Positions 8,654-17,742 of a stretch of 64,000 nt of DNA are shown piece by piece. Location: NCBI GenBank assembly GCA_905234865.1, contig CAJOJE010000001.1, forward strand, positions 1-64,000. Reading direction: 5' to 3'. A model generated the notes under the pieces. That model saw nothing but the letters and a program-made list of their open reading frames with translations, searched no databases and was not told the DNA's origin. The number at the start of each line of letters is the position of its first letter. The stretch's first letter is position 1. The translations under genes were made by a program, and so were the position numbers. The stretch comes from Candidatus Gastranaerophilales bacterium. Its GTDB lineage: Bacteria > Cyanobacteriota > Vampirovibrionia > Gastranaerophilales > Gastranaerophilaceae.

Positions 8654-9281
8654 TTACAAAATAGCCTGTTTATAGGTATCATAAAAAATATCGTCTTGTT
8701 CGGTTATTTTACGGATTACTCTTGCAGGGTTTCCGACTGCTGTGGAATGGTTCAATATCTTTTGTAACAACACTTCCTGCAACTATTATTGAATTCTCGC
8801 CTATTGTAACCCGGGGAAGAATTGTAACTCCGGCACCAAGTCAAACATTATTTTCTAATCTTACAGGTTTATTGTATTGAAGTCCTGCTTTTCTTAATTT
8901 AGGTGATATAGGGTGATTTGCGGTTATAACATTGCAATTCGGACCTATCATACAATAATCTCCGATAAATATTTCACCGTCATCAACAAAATTGCAATTA
9001 AAATTTACTACAACATTCTTTCCTGCATGCACATTGGATAAACCGCAATTGGAACTCACAGGCGGTATTATATATAGATTTTCACCGTAAGTCCCCAATG
9101 CACTCTTTAAGATTTCTTCTCTCTTTGCTATACCCTCTTTTGTTTAGGGTGTTTGATTATATTCATAAATCTTTTGTACAAGTTTGTGCTGATAATTTAT
9201 AAATTCTTCATCCATACAGTCATAAATTTCGCCTGAATTCCGCATTTTTCTAAATTGTTTGATTTTTTCTTTTGAAATCAT
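8654..9281 (-). pseudogene. Maltose/galactoside O-acetyltransferase-like, decayed
   Basis: Left-handed-beta-helix acetyltransferase of the Maa/LacA type, readable over about 208 codons but broken three ways. There is an in-frame TAA at 9144-9146; an in-frame TGA at 8841-8843, where the family has Trp (ENNVxLGAGVTI); and a frameshift near 8745, after which [12 protein letters not shown] continues in another frame. The intact middle shows the hexapeptide pattern (IFIGDYCMIGPNCNV, ITANHPI). The first ATG (9281) lies 4 nt after the UvrA-like stop, so the gene was the last member of that operon. TGA and TAA end other genes here, so recoding is not a likely explanation. Confidence 0.9.
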
Positions 9282-9284
9282 TAT

Positions 9285-11783
9285 TTATGCTCTTCTTAAA
9301 TATTGTCCCGTTATACTTCTTTTGTAATCACGTATCTTATCGGGTGTTCCGACAAATACAATTTCCCCGCCTTTATCACCGCCATCGGGACCCATATCAA
9401 TTATGTAATCCGCATTTTTAATCACATCTAAATCGTGTTCAATCACAATAACCGTTGCATTTTTATCAATAAGTTTTTGAAATACCATAAGCAACGATTG
9501 AACGTCAAGCGGATGAAGTCCTATTGTCGGCTCATCAAACACAAAAATTGCATCTTCCTGTGTTTTGCCCGTTTCAGATGCCAATTTTAATCTTTGTGCT
9601 TCACCGCCGGATAAACTCGGTGTTGCTTCACCTAATGTTAAATATCCTAGTCCTAAATCTTTTAACACTTTTAATTTCTGTTTAACGGAATTAATGTCTT
9701 TTAGAGCCTCAATAGCGTTATTTATATCCATAGCCATTATCTCTGACAATGTATATTCATTTTTTGATTTAGTTATATATTTTACCCTTTCGGATTCTTT
9801 TGAATATCTTGAACCGTGGCAATCAGGACACGGTATATCAACATCAGGTAAAAACTGAATATCAAGGCTTATGCTTCCTGTGCCATCACATGTCGGGCAC
9901 CTTAAAGAGCCTGTATTATATGAAAAGTCTCCTGCTTTATACCCTAAATCTTTTGCATTTTTGGTTCTTGCAAAAACTTTTCTTAATTCATCATGGATAT
10001 TGGCATAAGTTGCAACGGTTGAGCGGATATTGATTCCGATTGGTGTTGCATCAATCAGTTTTATCTGCTTTATACCTTCTGCTTGAATATCTTTAATATG
10101 CCGGGGTAAATTTTTCCCTGATAGTTTATTTTCTAATGCCGGGATAAGGCTTTCTAATATTAAAGTAGTTTTGCCTGAACCTGAAACACCTGTTACAACA
10201 GTCATTCTTCCTTTTGGGATTTTTACTTCCAACGGTTTTACCGTATGAATTTTATCGATTGATAAATAAATTTCACCTTGTTTAAAAACATCCTCATTTA
10301 GTTTCGGGCGGATTAATCTTTCGGCTTTATTTGATAAGAATGGAGCAATTTTAGAATTACCGTTTTTAACGGTTTCATCTATTGTCCCTTCGTTTATTAT
10401 TTGACCTCCGTTTACACCCGAATCAGGTCCGAGTTCAACTATCCAATCGGCTTCCTTCAAAATATTTGTGTCGTGGTCTACCAAAATTACCGAATTGCCG
10501 TCAGAGATAAGGTCGCGCATAACTGTATTTAAGCCTTTTATGTTTGCAGGGTGCAAACCGATTGAAGGTTCATCAAGAACATATAAAACTCCTGTTGTTC
10601 TGTTTCTTACGGAACGTGCTAATTGCATTCTTTGTCTTTCGCCTGTTGAAAGAGTTGAAGCGGCTCTATCAAGAGTTAAATATCCTAATCCTAAATCTGT
10701 TAATCTTTTTGCCGTAACAAAGAATGATTCACAAATTGCCTGTGCCATTGGTTTCATCTCTATGGGCAGAGATTTTGGCACACCCTCAGCCCATTCCATA
10801 ACGTCCGTTAGTGTCATTTTACAGACTTCATCAAGCGACAAACCTCTGATTTTCGGTTCTCTTGCTTTTTTAGAAAGTCTCGTTCCGTGGCATTCCGAGC
10901 ATATATCTTCTTTCAAGAATTTTTCAACACGCTTCATGCCTTTTTCGTCTTTCACTCTCGATAAGGCATTTTCAACGGTATAAACAGCGTTATAATAAGT
11001 GAAATCCATCTCACCTGCTTCGCCTGTTTTCATCTGATAAACCATGTGATGTTTTTTAGGTTCGCCGTAGAAAACAATATCTCTTTCTTTTTTGGTTAAT
11101 TGATTAAAAGGTACATCGGTTCTGACACCTAAATCTCTTGCAATATCTTTCATTAAAGACCACATAAGGGTCTGCCACGGTAATACGGCACCTTCATCAA
11201 CGGTTAAACTTTCATCAGGCACAAGAGTAGATTCATCAACTGTTCTTACTGTTCCTACCCCGTCACACTTTGGACATGCCCCCTGCGAATTAAATGCAAG
11301 TTCTTCGGCACCCGGAGCATAAAAATGAACTCCGCAAACAGGACAAATTAATTCACGCTCAGCCGCAACATTTAAAGAAGGTTCTAAATAATGACCGTTT
11401 GGGCATTTATGACTTGCAAGGCGAGAAAACATCAATCGTAAACTGTTTAATAATTCCGTTCCCGTTCCGAAAGTTGAGCGGATATTAGGTACCGCCGGTC
11501 TTTGGTGCAAAGCAAGAGAAGCAGGAACATATAAAACTTCATCAACATCGGCTTTAGCGGCGGTTGTCATTCTTCTTCTCGTATATGTAGAGAGTGATTC
11601 AAGGTATCTTCTTGAACCTTCTGCATATAATACACCAAGAGCCAAAGAAGATTTTCCCGACCCTGAAATACCTGCAATACCTACTATTTTATTTAAAGGA
11701 ATATCCACATCAATATTTTTAAGGTTATGAACTTTAGCCCCTCGCACAATTATTTTATCGGGTTTTTGATTATTATTTTGCAT
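9285..11783 (-). CDS. UvrA-like ABC ATPase (short, UvrA2/drug-resistance type)
   Basis: 832 residues against about 940 for canonical UvrA. Two ABC cassettes are present: Walker A GISGSGKSS and GVSGSGKTT, signatures LSTGERQRMQLA and LSGGEAQRLKLA, and zinc CxxC pairs (CPKCDGVG, CSECHG, CPTCDGTG, CPDCHG). The shorter length fits UvrA paralogues that lack part of the UvrB-binding insertion; such paralogues are often tied to resistance to DNA-binding drugs rather than core repair. It overlaps the MarR gene by 11 nt and sits in an operon with an SMR exporter, supporting a drug-response role (inference). A genuine uvrA should exist elsewhere in the genome. Confidence 0.85.
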   Translation of the reverse strand: MQNNNQKPDKIIVRGAKVHNLKNIDVDIPLNKIVGIAGISGSGKSSLALGVLYAEGSRRYLESLSTYTRRRMTTAAKADVDEVLYVPASLALHQRPAVPNIRSTFGTGTELLNSLRLMFSRLASHKCPNGHYLEPSLNVAAERELICPVCGVHFYAPGAEELAFNSQGACPKCDGVGTVRTVDESTLVPDESLTVDEGAVLPWQTLMWSLMKDIARDLGVRTDVPFNQLTKKERDIVFYGEPKKHHMVYQMKTGEAGEMDFTYYNAVYTVENALSRVKDEKGMKRVEKFLKEDICSECHGTRLSKKAREPKIRGLSLDEVCKMTLTDVMEWAEGVPKSLPIEMKPMAQAICESFFVTAKRLTDLGLGYLTLDRAASTLSTGERQRMQLARSVRNRTTGVLYVLDEPSIGLHPANIKGLNTVMRDLISDGNSVILVDHDTNILKEADWIVELGPDSGVNGGQIINEGTIDETVKNGNSKIAPFLSNKAERLIRPKLNEDVFKQGEIYLSIDKIHTVKPLEVKIPKGRMTVVTGVSGSGKTTLILESLIPALENKLSGKNLPRHIKDIQAEGIKQIKLIDATPIGINIRSTVATYANIHDELRKVFARTKNAKDLGYKAGDFSYNTGSLRCPTCDGTGSISLDIQFLPDVDIPCPDCHGSRYSKESERVKYITKSKNEYTLSEIMAMDINNAIEALKDINSVKQKLKVLKDLGLGYLTLGEATPSLSGGEAQRLKLASETGKTQEDAIFVFDEPTIGLHPLDVQSLLMVFQKLIDKNATVIVIEHDLDVIKNADYIIDMGPDGGDKGGEIVFVGTPDKIRDYKRSITGQYLRRA

Positions 11784-12234
11784 TTATTATACCTTCTTTT
11801 TTAAATTCCATTTGCAGCTCACTATAAAATTCACAATAAAGTTCCATAAATTTAAGCATTTTTTCTTTTCCCATATTTTCAACTGCACGACATTCGGCTT
11901 CACGCAATTTTAATACGGTATTTTGTGCCAATTTTAAACCTCTGTCGGTTAAAAATAATTTCTTTTTGTTTTTTGTGTTTGGAATGACTTCAAGATTTAA
12001 TAACTCTTTTTTCATTAATGAATTAACGGCAGAATTAATGGTTTGTTTTGGAAACAGCATTTTTTTAATCAAATCCTGCCGGGTTATATTCTTATCCGAG
12101 ATAATCAGATAATAAAAAATCCACATTGAACAGTCGGGAATATTAAATAAAGCAACCACTTCTTTATATAAAGCACTGAATCGTTTTTCTTGTATTGCTA
12201 ATTGCTCAAGACAATTTTCAGTATATTTTTTCAT
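11773..12234 (-). CDS. MarR-family transcriptional regulator
   Basis: 153 residues from the preferred ATG at 12234; an upstream in-frame ATG at 12282 would run inside the SMR gene. The winged-helix core shows TRQDLIKKMLFPKQTINSAV as the HTH, then KKELL and an IPNTKNKKKLFLTDRG wing typical of MarR proteins, flanked by dimerisation helices. It lies between the SMR exporter and the UvrA-like ATPase, overlapping the latter by 11 nt. By family analogy it represses this operon and is released by a small ligand. No operator was pinned down. Confidence 0.85.
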   Translation of the reverse strand: MKKYTENCLEQLAIQEKRFSALYKEVVALFNIPDCSMWIFYYLIISDKNITRQDLIKKMLFPKQTINSAVNSLMKKELLNLEVIPNTKNKKKLFLTDRGLKLAQNTVLKLREAECRAVENMGKEKMLKFMELYCEFYSELQMEFKKEGIINAK

Positions 12235-12265
12235 TTTCTTACCCTTACTTGTCAAGAAAAATATA

Positions 12266-12589
12266 TTACACCTGTTTTGCAAAAACTTTTAATCCGATTA
12301 CGCCGATTATGATTAAAATAATTGATATAACTTGTAATAGAGTCAATTTTTCATTGAACAATAAACCTCCTAATATTGAAGTTCCAATTATACCAAAAGC
12401 AACCCAAATGATATAGGCAAGATTTAGAGGCAGATGTTTTAGTGCTAATGCCAAAAATACGGCACTTAAAATATATGTAACGGCAGTTATTATTGAGGGA
12501 ATTAAAACACTAAAACCGTTTGAATACTTCATTGCAACCGCCCAAACGATTTCAAAAATTCCGGCAAGTAATAACATTAACCATTTCAT
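12266..12589 (-). CDS. SMR-family small exporter (SugE/Gdx-like)
   Basis: 107-residue, four-helix small multidrug resistance protein. The essential Glu is at residue 13 in AGIFEIVWAVAMKYSNGF, a pattern closest to the SugE/Gdx branch (guanidinium or quaternary ammonium export) rather than EmrE; LNLAYIIWVAFG is also Gdx-like. SMR proteins work as antiparallel dimers; no second SMR gene is adjacent, so a homodimer is likely. Its ATG overlaps the upstream stop (TAATG). I looked for a guanidine riboswitch ahead of the operon and saw none. Confidence 0.9.
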   Translation of the reverse strand: MKWLMLLLAGIFEIVWAVAMKYSNGFSVLIPSIITAVTYILSAVFLALALKHLPLNLAYIIWVAFGIIGTSILGGLLFNEKLTLLQVISIILIIIGVIGLKVFAKQV

Positions 12590-12801
12590 TATGGTTTTAC
12601 CTCATTTATATAAAATTCCGCATAATCTCTTGTCTTTGTTCCTTTGCGTTTGTGGTCCCGTTCTATTTTATCAAAGAAATAATTCGGCATTTCATCCGTT
12701 TTCAAATTCTTTTCAATGCAGGGAGTACACCCTAAATCGTGATTATTTGGGTGCAATTTACATTTCAAGTTTTTACGGGCGCATAATTCTTTTGCGTTCA
12801 T
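12589..12801 (-). CDS. Small Cys-containing protein (DUF6485-like), tentative
   Basis: 70 residues with four Cys (CARKNLKC, GCTPCIEKN) and the ending EMPNYFFDKI, a pattern resembling the short cysteine proteins classed as DUF6485. Possibly metal-binding; function unknown. It has an SD (AGAGGA) and is coupled to the SMR gene by a TAATG overlap. The flavodoxin-like gene lies 25 nt upstream, so it is an operon member. Confidence 0.65.
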   Translation of the reverse strand: MNAKELCARKNLKCKLHPNNHDLGCTPCIEKNLKTDEMPNYFFDKIERDHKRKGTKTRDYAEFYINEVKP

Positions 12802-12826
12802 TTTTATCTATTCCTCTGCTTCAATT

Positions 12827-13516
12827 TTAAATATTACAGGGCGGATAAAAGTCCGTTTCAACCAATTTTTTACCCAAATCAAACGCTTTTTGCAAATCTT
12901 TCGGAAACTGTTCATCTCTTTGTTTTGCCTTTGCTTTTTCATCAAAAAGGTCGCAGTTATATTTTGAAAAGTCTGCAAATTGAGTTGTATCATAAGAATA
13001 TAACCCTTCTGCATAGCCCATAATATGTTTATAGTTATTGACGCTTTCTCCTAAAATAATAGGGTAATTTATTTGATTTGCAAGTTCTTCAGGGCAATTC
13101 ATCGTATAAATTATGCCTGTCGGGATAGTTTTATCCAATCTTCTTTTTAAACCGCCGTTTTCTCTGTCAACCATATATGTATGGTTTGCAAATAATAATC
13201 TTTCGGTAAAACTTCTGAACACTCCCGTAGGGTAAGAAAAATAAACGGGACTTCCGATTATTACGGCATCTGCATTTATGCATTTCTCAAGTATCGGTCT
13301 TATATCATCTTTTATTGCACAAATTCCTTCTGTTGTACTTCCTTTTCTTTGACAGGCAAAACAACTTCTGCAGCCTAAAAAGTTATAATCATATAAATTG
13401 AAATATTCAACCTCTGCCCCAACTGATTCAACACCTTTTTGTGCTTCCTTTAACATTTTTGCCGTATTAAAATTCTTTCTCGGACTTCCGTTTAAAATAA
13501 TAACTTTTTTAGACAT
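12827..13516 (-). CDS. Flavodoxin-fold FMN protein (iron-sulfur flavoprotein / NADPH:FMN reductase type)
   Basis: 229 residues from ATG 13516 (SD AGAGGTG; an in-frame GTG 6 nt upstream overlaps that SD and is not favoured). VIILNGSPRKNFNT is the FMN phosphate loop of the flavodoxin-like family; GCRSCFACQRK gives the Cys pair seen in iron-sulfur flavoproteins; IIGSPVYFSYPTG is the second FMN loop. It probably reduces flavin, quinone or xenobiotics. First gene of the minus-strand drug/stress cassette, so the operon promoter should lie at 13517-13600. Confidence 0.85.
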   Translation of the reverse strand: MSKKVIILNGSPRKNFNTAKMLKEAQKGVESVGAEVEYFNLYDYNFLGCRSCFACQRKGSTTEGICAIKDDIRPILEKCINADAVIIGSPVYFSYPTGVFRSFTERLLFANHTYMVDRENGGLKRRLDKTIPTGIIYTMNCPEELANQINYPIILGESVNNYKHIMGYAEGLYSYDTTQFADFSKYNCDLFDEKAKAKQRDEQFPKDLQKAFDLGKKLVETDFYPPCNI

Positions 13517-13597
13517 AAACACCTCTATTTTTGACCTATGGTTATAATACCATAAAAATATGCTTAATGATTTGTTTGTTATATTATAACCTCATAA

Positions 13598-13927
13598 ATT
13601 GAAAACAGAATTTATTTTCACGGTGCAAAAGAGGGGCATAAGACAGACGCAATAAAAAATTGTGATAAGGTTTCATTCTGCGTTTACGATAAAGGTGTTC
13701 AATCCGAAATTAAAAAAGGACCGGATTACGGAAGTGTTATAATTTTTGGCAGAATAAAAATTGTTGAGGATTTTGATAAAACTATCGATATTCGCAGAAA
13801 ATTAAGTAATCAATTTGACTTTGGCGAAGATTATATTGAAGAAGAAATTAAAAATTTCGGCAAGTTTGTAATGTGTTTGGAATTAACTCCCGAACATATT
13901 ACAGGAAAAATAATAAATGAAAGTTAA
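13598..13927 (+). pseudogene. Pyridoxamine-5'-phosphate oxidase/NimA-like flavoprotein, N-terminally truncated
   Basis: About 109 codons encode the back part of a split-barrel flavin protein: IYFHGAKEGHKTDAIKN, then VSFCVYDKG, SVIIFGRIKIV and a LTPEHITGKI ending. These match the 5-nitroimidazole reductase (Nim)/PNPOx-like family. The first 35-40 residues are missing: an in-frame TAA lies just upstream and there is no start codon or SD. It is read divergently from the flavodoxin-like gene. Confidence 0.8.
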
Positions 13928-13962
13928 ATGATATAAAATTATATAACAAGAAGGAGAAAAAG

Positions 13963-14013
13963 ATGATTAAAGTTATACCGTTAAATTGCTCTGTCTGCGT
14001 TTGCGATTTTTAG
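13963..14013 (+). pseudogene. Gene-start fragment with strong SD, cut after 16 codons
   Basis: AAGGAG at 13951-13956 is followed 6 nt later by ATG and the reading MIKVIPLNCSVCVCDF, then TAG. The strong ribosome site suggests the 5' end of a gene whose body was removed. Two GATTTTTAGGG-like motifs follow within 40 nt. No family can be assigned. Confidence 0.4.
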
Positions 14014-14121
14014 GGAGTTGTACGCATAGTTTGATTTTTTAGGGCAACGTCCATTTTGAAAATTAACTAAAAATTTGCCGAAATTTTTTGAAAAATTTAC
14101 ACCTGATTTGATATTTTTTAA

Positions 14122-14379
14122 TTGATACGAAACAGACACTATGATTTTATAGATTTATATAATTCAGGATTATTACTTCCAAAAGCATACCGATTTACAG
14201 GAAGTATATCGGTCGGAACTTTGCACCGTTGGTTAAAGAAATATGAGCAGCACGAGAATGCTGAATGCTTGCAACCGAATTATAAATATTCAAAGCAGGG
14301 TGAGTATAATTCAATTCTTAATGATGAAATGAAAAATATTTTGCTTATATTTCATGGGTTTTGCCAACTCTTTTATTAA
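14122..14379 (+). pseudogene. Transposase fragment (N-terminal HTH of an integrase-type transposase)
   Basis: About 75 meaningful codons: HYDFIDLYNSGLLLPKAYRF, ISVGTLHRWLKKYEQ and a LQPNYKYSKQGEYN linker. This resembles the N-terminal DNA-binding region of Mu/IS-type DDE transposases. An in-frame stop lies directly upstream, there is no good start, and the catalytic DDE domain is absent. It is remnant DNA from an insertion, next to other debris (13598-14013). Confidence 0.6.
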
Positions 14380-14524
14380 AGCTTGATTTAAAAATACAAA
14401 TAATTATTTTTGTGGTTTAATTGAGATGAGGAATTATTCCTTGCGTGAGATTATTACAGAAAAGATTTTGAAATGGTAAAGATATGATAAAGATTTATAA
14501 TTTGCCCAATCTGAAGGAGAAAAT

Positions 14525-16288
14525 ATGAGTATATATTCGGTTTTAAATTTAATTGGAGGGCTTGCTTTTTTTCTGTACGGAATTTCGATTATGTCCTTAG
14601 GCTTAGAAAAAATTGCCGGAGGTAAGCTCGAACAACTCCTTAAAAAAATGACCTCAAACCCCGTTAAAAGTTTTGCGCTTGGCGCTTTTATCACCGCTGT
14701 TATTCAATCCTCATCCGCCGTTACCGTTATGTTAATAGGCCTTGTTAATTCCGGAATAATGAATTTATCTCAAACCGTAAGCGTTATAATCGGCGCAAAC
14801 GTAGGTACGACAATTACCGCTTGGATATTAAGTTTAACGGCTATTCAAGATACTGCAGGATGGTTTTTCAAATTGTTAAAACCGGAATCTTTTTCTCCTC
14901 TTTTAGCTTTTATCGGGGTTATTATGCTTCTGTATTTAAAAAACGTCAAAAGGAAAAATGCAGGGTATGTATTGGTCGGTTTTGCAATTTTAATGACGGG
15001 AATGCAGTTTATGGCGGGTGCTATGGCTCCTTTAGCGGATATTCCCGAATTTAGAAACATAATGGTAATGTTTAAAAATCCCTTTCTCGGATTTACCGTC
15101 GGTTTGATTATGACTATGATTATACAAAGCTCATCGGCTTCAATCGGTATTTTGCAAGCCTTGGCTTTGGGCGGCGGAGTCAGCTGGGGGGCTGCCGTTC
15201 CGATAATTTTAGGGCAAAATTTGGGAACATGTATTTCGGCAATGCTTGCAAGTATCGGCGTAAATACTAATGCAAAAAGGGTTGCCGGCGTTCATGTTAT
15301 TTATAATATTTTAAGCGTTGGAATTTGTTTTCCTTTATTTATCGTTTTGCAGATGATTTTTAATTTTTCATTTGTTCATACGAGCATAAATCCGTTTGGT
15401 GTTGCAATTTTTCATACTATTTATAATATTTTTACCGCATTTATGCTCTTTCCGTTTGCAAAATTTATTGAAAAGCTGGCTATTAAATATATTCCCGAAA
15501 ATAAATTAAAATCCGACGAAGTCGTATTTCTTGACGAAAGACTTTTGCTTAACCCAACTTTTGCCGTTTCCGAGGCATTTAGAAAAACTCTCGATATGGC
15601 AAAAATCGTTGAATTTAATTTAAAAAATTCTACAAAAATGCTAAAAACTTACCGTCAAAGAATGGTGCAGGAAATTAACGATAACGAGTTGATAGTTGAT
15701 TCTTACGAAGATAAGATAAATTCATTCTTGTTGAAATTATCGGGCAATGTTCTTGAGGAGGACGAAAACGAGAAAATTTCTCAAATGCTCCTTACGATAG
15801 GCGAATTTGAAAGAATAGGCGATTATTCGACAAGTATTGTGAAAATTTCCGAAAAATTGAGCAATGAAGAAAAATCTTTTTCGCAAGGTGCGATTGAGGA
15901 ATTAAAAATTATCGTTCATGCGGTTAATGAGATATTTTTAACAACCCTTGCCGCTTATGAAAACAGCGATTTAGAATTAGCGCAAAAAATCGAACCTTTG
16001 GAAGCCGTCATCAAAAAAAGCGTAAGACGTGCCAAAAACAACCATATCCAGCGTTTACAAAAGGGCGAGTGCAATATTGAAACAAGTTTTATGTTTTCTG
16101 ATATTTTAAACAGTTTGAGAAGAATTTCCGCCCATTCTTCAAATATTGCAATGAGCGTTATTCAGCTTTACGATAAAACATTTGAAAAACATGAATATAA
16201 CCACAGAAACAAAGAAGAAGATGCAGAATTTAAAATGAGATATCAAGATTATAAATCGAGATACAAAGTTAGTAAACTTAAATCGTAA
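14525..16288 (+). CDS. Na+/phosphate cotransporter with PhoU-like tail (NptA/YjbB type)
   Basis: 587 residues. About eight membrane segments in residues 1-320 hold two inverted PNaS repeats, each with the hallmark QSSSA (near residues 61 and 203). A cytoplasmic PhoU-like helical domain follows (about 350-560, EFNLKNSTKM and LTIGEFERIGDYS). It moves inorganic phosphate coupled to sodium; bacterial NptA/YjbB proteins with PhoU tails may also export phosphate. The SD GAAGGAG precedes ATG. It is a single-gene unit closed by the hairpin at 16345-16375. Confidence 0.93.
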   Translation: MSIYSVLNLIGGLAFFLYGISIMSLGLEKIAGGKLEQLLKKMTSNPVKSFALGAFITAVIQSSSAVTVMLIGLVNSGIMNLSQTVSVIIGANVGTTITAWILSLTAIQDTAGWFFKLLKPESFSPLLAFIGVIMLLYLKNVKRKNAGYVLVGFAILMTGMQFMAGAMAPLADIPEFRNIMVMFKNPFLGFTVGLIMTMIIQSSSASIGILQALALGGGVSWGAAVPIILGQNLGTCISAMLASIGVNTNAKRVAGVHVIYNILSVGICFPLFIVLQMIFNFSFVHTSINPFGVAIFHTIYNIFTAFMLFPFAKFIEKLAIKYIPENKLKSDEVVFLDERLLLNPTFAVSEAFRKTLDMAKIVEFNLKNSTKMLKTYRQRMVQEINDNELIVDSYEDKINSFLLKLSGNVLEEDENEKISQMLLTIGEFERIGDYSTSIVKISEKLSNEEKSFSQGAIEELKIIVHAVNEIFLTTLAAYENSDLELAQKIEPLEAVIKKSVRRAKNNHIQRLQKGECNIETSFMFSDILNSLRRISAHSSNIAMSVIQLYDKTFEKHEYNHRNKEEDAEFKMRYQDYKSRYKVSKLKS

Positions 16289-16344
16289 ACTATTGTAAAA
16301 AATTAATTCATCCTGCTTTATAGTCATATCAATGTTTTGCACCT

Positions 16345-16375
16345 AAAAACGATATATTTCATATATATCGTTTTT
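16345..16375 (+). terminator. Terminator after the phosphate transporter
   Basis: Perfect 13-bp stem AAAAACGATATAT / ATATATCGTTTTT with a 5-nt loop, ending in TTTTT. Confidence 0.8.
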
Positions 16376-16613
16376 GAATTATTTGTTTCTGAAAAGTTTT
16401 AATATAAGTAAGTAGTATATGGTGGAAATTTTTAGATGAGCTGATAAAATTAACGGATGTCACTTTGAAATTTAATCCAAAGTTCTCCTGTTCGATTTAT
16501 TTTTTGTGAAAATTAATTGAAACCGCAAACATATTTGAAAATTAAACCGATTTTCAATGTATTATAAAGTTTAATTCAGAAACTGCTGACTCTATTGGAT
16601 AAATGTACCAATG
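16376..16613. other. Gene-free stretch
   Basis: Nothing recognisable: no open frame of interest, no tRNA-like fold. A TTTGAAAATTAA motif here recalls sequence near 14050 in the insertion debris, so it may be insertion remnant. Confidence 0.3.
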
Positions 16614-16642
16614 AAGAAACCCTGTTTCTTGCAGGGTTTCTT
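16614..16642. terminator. Intrinsic terminator
   Basis: AAGAAACCCTG / CAGGGTTTCTT (11 bp), 7-nt loop. The plus-strand side ends in TTGTTTTT. It sits 4 nt past the stop of the minus-strand gene at 16647, so it can serve both directions, with a weaker T run on the minus side. Confidence 0.75.
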
Positions 16643-16646
16643 GTTT

Positions 16647-17606
16647 TTAATTAAACAAAGTTTCGGGGTTTAATTTCGGAAAAAAGCCTTCTTCTTGAAT
16701 ATATTGAGGGTTAAACATTTCTTCCCTGTGGCGCATATTAAATTTTACAATTCCCGTATTGCCCATCCAAATATTGTATGTATTAAAGTTTTTACCGTCA
16801 TTTCTGTTATCGGGAAGAATTGATTGAACTTTTCCTTTGCCTTCGTATCTCATTAAGTCCCTGCCCGATACTCTTTTTGTTTCGTCTAATACATCTTTTG
16901 TTATAGCTTCCGCCATATATTCAACTAAATTTGTCTTTGCCCATTTTCCCATTTTTCCGCCTTGTTTTGCAAATTCATAATCGGAAAGTTCTTTTGACGT
17001 GAAATAATCCCATGCTTCTTCCGTTTTATTCATTTGCAGGTTTTTATGGTGTGCTGCGTGGGAAAAATCGTGAATAAACCCATGAAGCGGATTATAAGTT
17101 GAAAATTCGTCGTCAAAAAAGATATGATGACCCTTTTTTCTTTCTTTTGTAAGAGCATCTAAGTTTGTGTAATACGGATTGTCCGAATTAATGTATATTC
17201 CGTTATTTCCTCTTGTAAAATAACTTCTTGCGTTTTGCCCTTTTTTAAAGTGTTTCGAAAAAGATAAAAACCTGACTTCGTCTGGAAGATGTTTAACTCC
17301 GATTAGAGAGCCCATAAGGTTAGCTGCATTTTGGGTGCAGTTTGCAACAAACCGGTTTCCGTTAAAATCTGTTCTTATATTGTATTTTGTTAATAAATTT
17401 TCCTGAATTTTATCGATAGGGTCAGAAAACGTCAAAATCGGTTTTTCCCCAAATTTTACTCCTGTTGCGTTTTGCAATTTTTCAAGCGGCGTCACTGCAA
17501 TAAAAACATCTTTTCTTAATTCTCTCGGTATTCTTCCCTTAAAATTTGTTGATTTATAAGTTGCGACATTTTGAATGCCTTTGCTTTTTATCGGTTGTAT
17601 GTTCAT
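16647..17606 (-). CDS. NFKG-tagged putative zincin-like metalloprotease
   Basis: 319 residues. The N terminus (MNIQPIKSKG...NFKG) is the tag shared by many unrelated proteins of this lineage. Near residues 174-187, LHGFIHDFSHAAHH gives an HxxxH arrangement (H179, H183) with Asp where gluzincins have Glu. About 45 residues on, LVEYMAEA (E229/E233) is placed like a third zinc ligand. This suggests a zincin fold, perhaps an effector or toxin protease, but the Glu-to-Asp change could weaken activity. No classical signal peptide. SD AAGGA before ATG. A monocistronic minus-strand gene ending in a terminator. Confidence 0.55.
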   Translation of the reverse strand: MNIQPIKSKGIQNVATYKSTNFKGRIPRELRKDVFIAVTPLEKLQNATGVKFGEKPILTFSDPIDKIQENLLTKYNIRTDFNGNRFVANCTQNAANLMGSLIGVKHLPDEVRFLSFSKHFKKGQNARSYFTRGNNGIYINSDNPYYTNLDALTKERKKGHHIFFDDEFSTYNPLHGFIHDFSHAAHHKNLQMNKTEEAWDYFTSKELSDYEFAKQGGKMGKWAKTNLVEYMAEAITKDVLDETKRVSGRDLMRYEGKGKVQSILPDNRNDGKNFNTYNIWMGNTGIVKFNMRHREEMFNPQYIQEEGFFPKLNPETLFN

Positions 17607-17742
17607 AATTTAATCCTTAATTATCTTGTGGTGTGGTAAATAATAAACTTATCGTATTTTACTTTAAAATGTTTGATAAGTCTAACAAACTATATATTTT
17701 TCTTTATAAAAATTAACATTATTATTTTTAAATTATAAAAAT

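Noticed and set aside
12589-12830. Plus-strand open frame across the small Cys gene
   Set aside because: It mirrors two supported minus-strand genes with SDs and shows no SD or domain of its own.
12802-13600. Guanidine riboswitch ahead of the Gdx-like exporter operon
   Set aside because: No guanidine-I/II/III type motif could be found upstream of the first gene or inside the operon.
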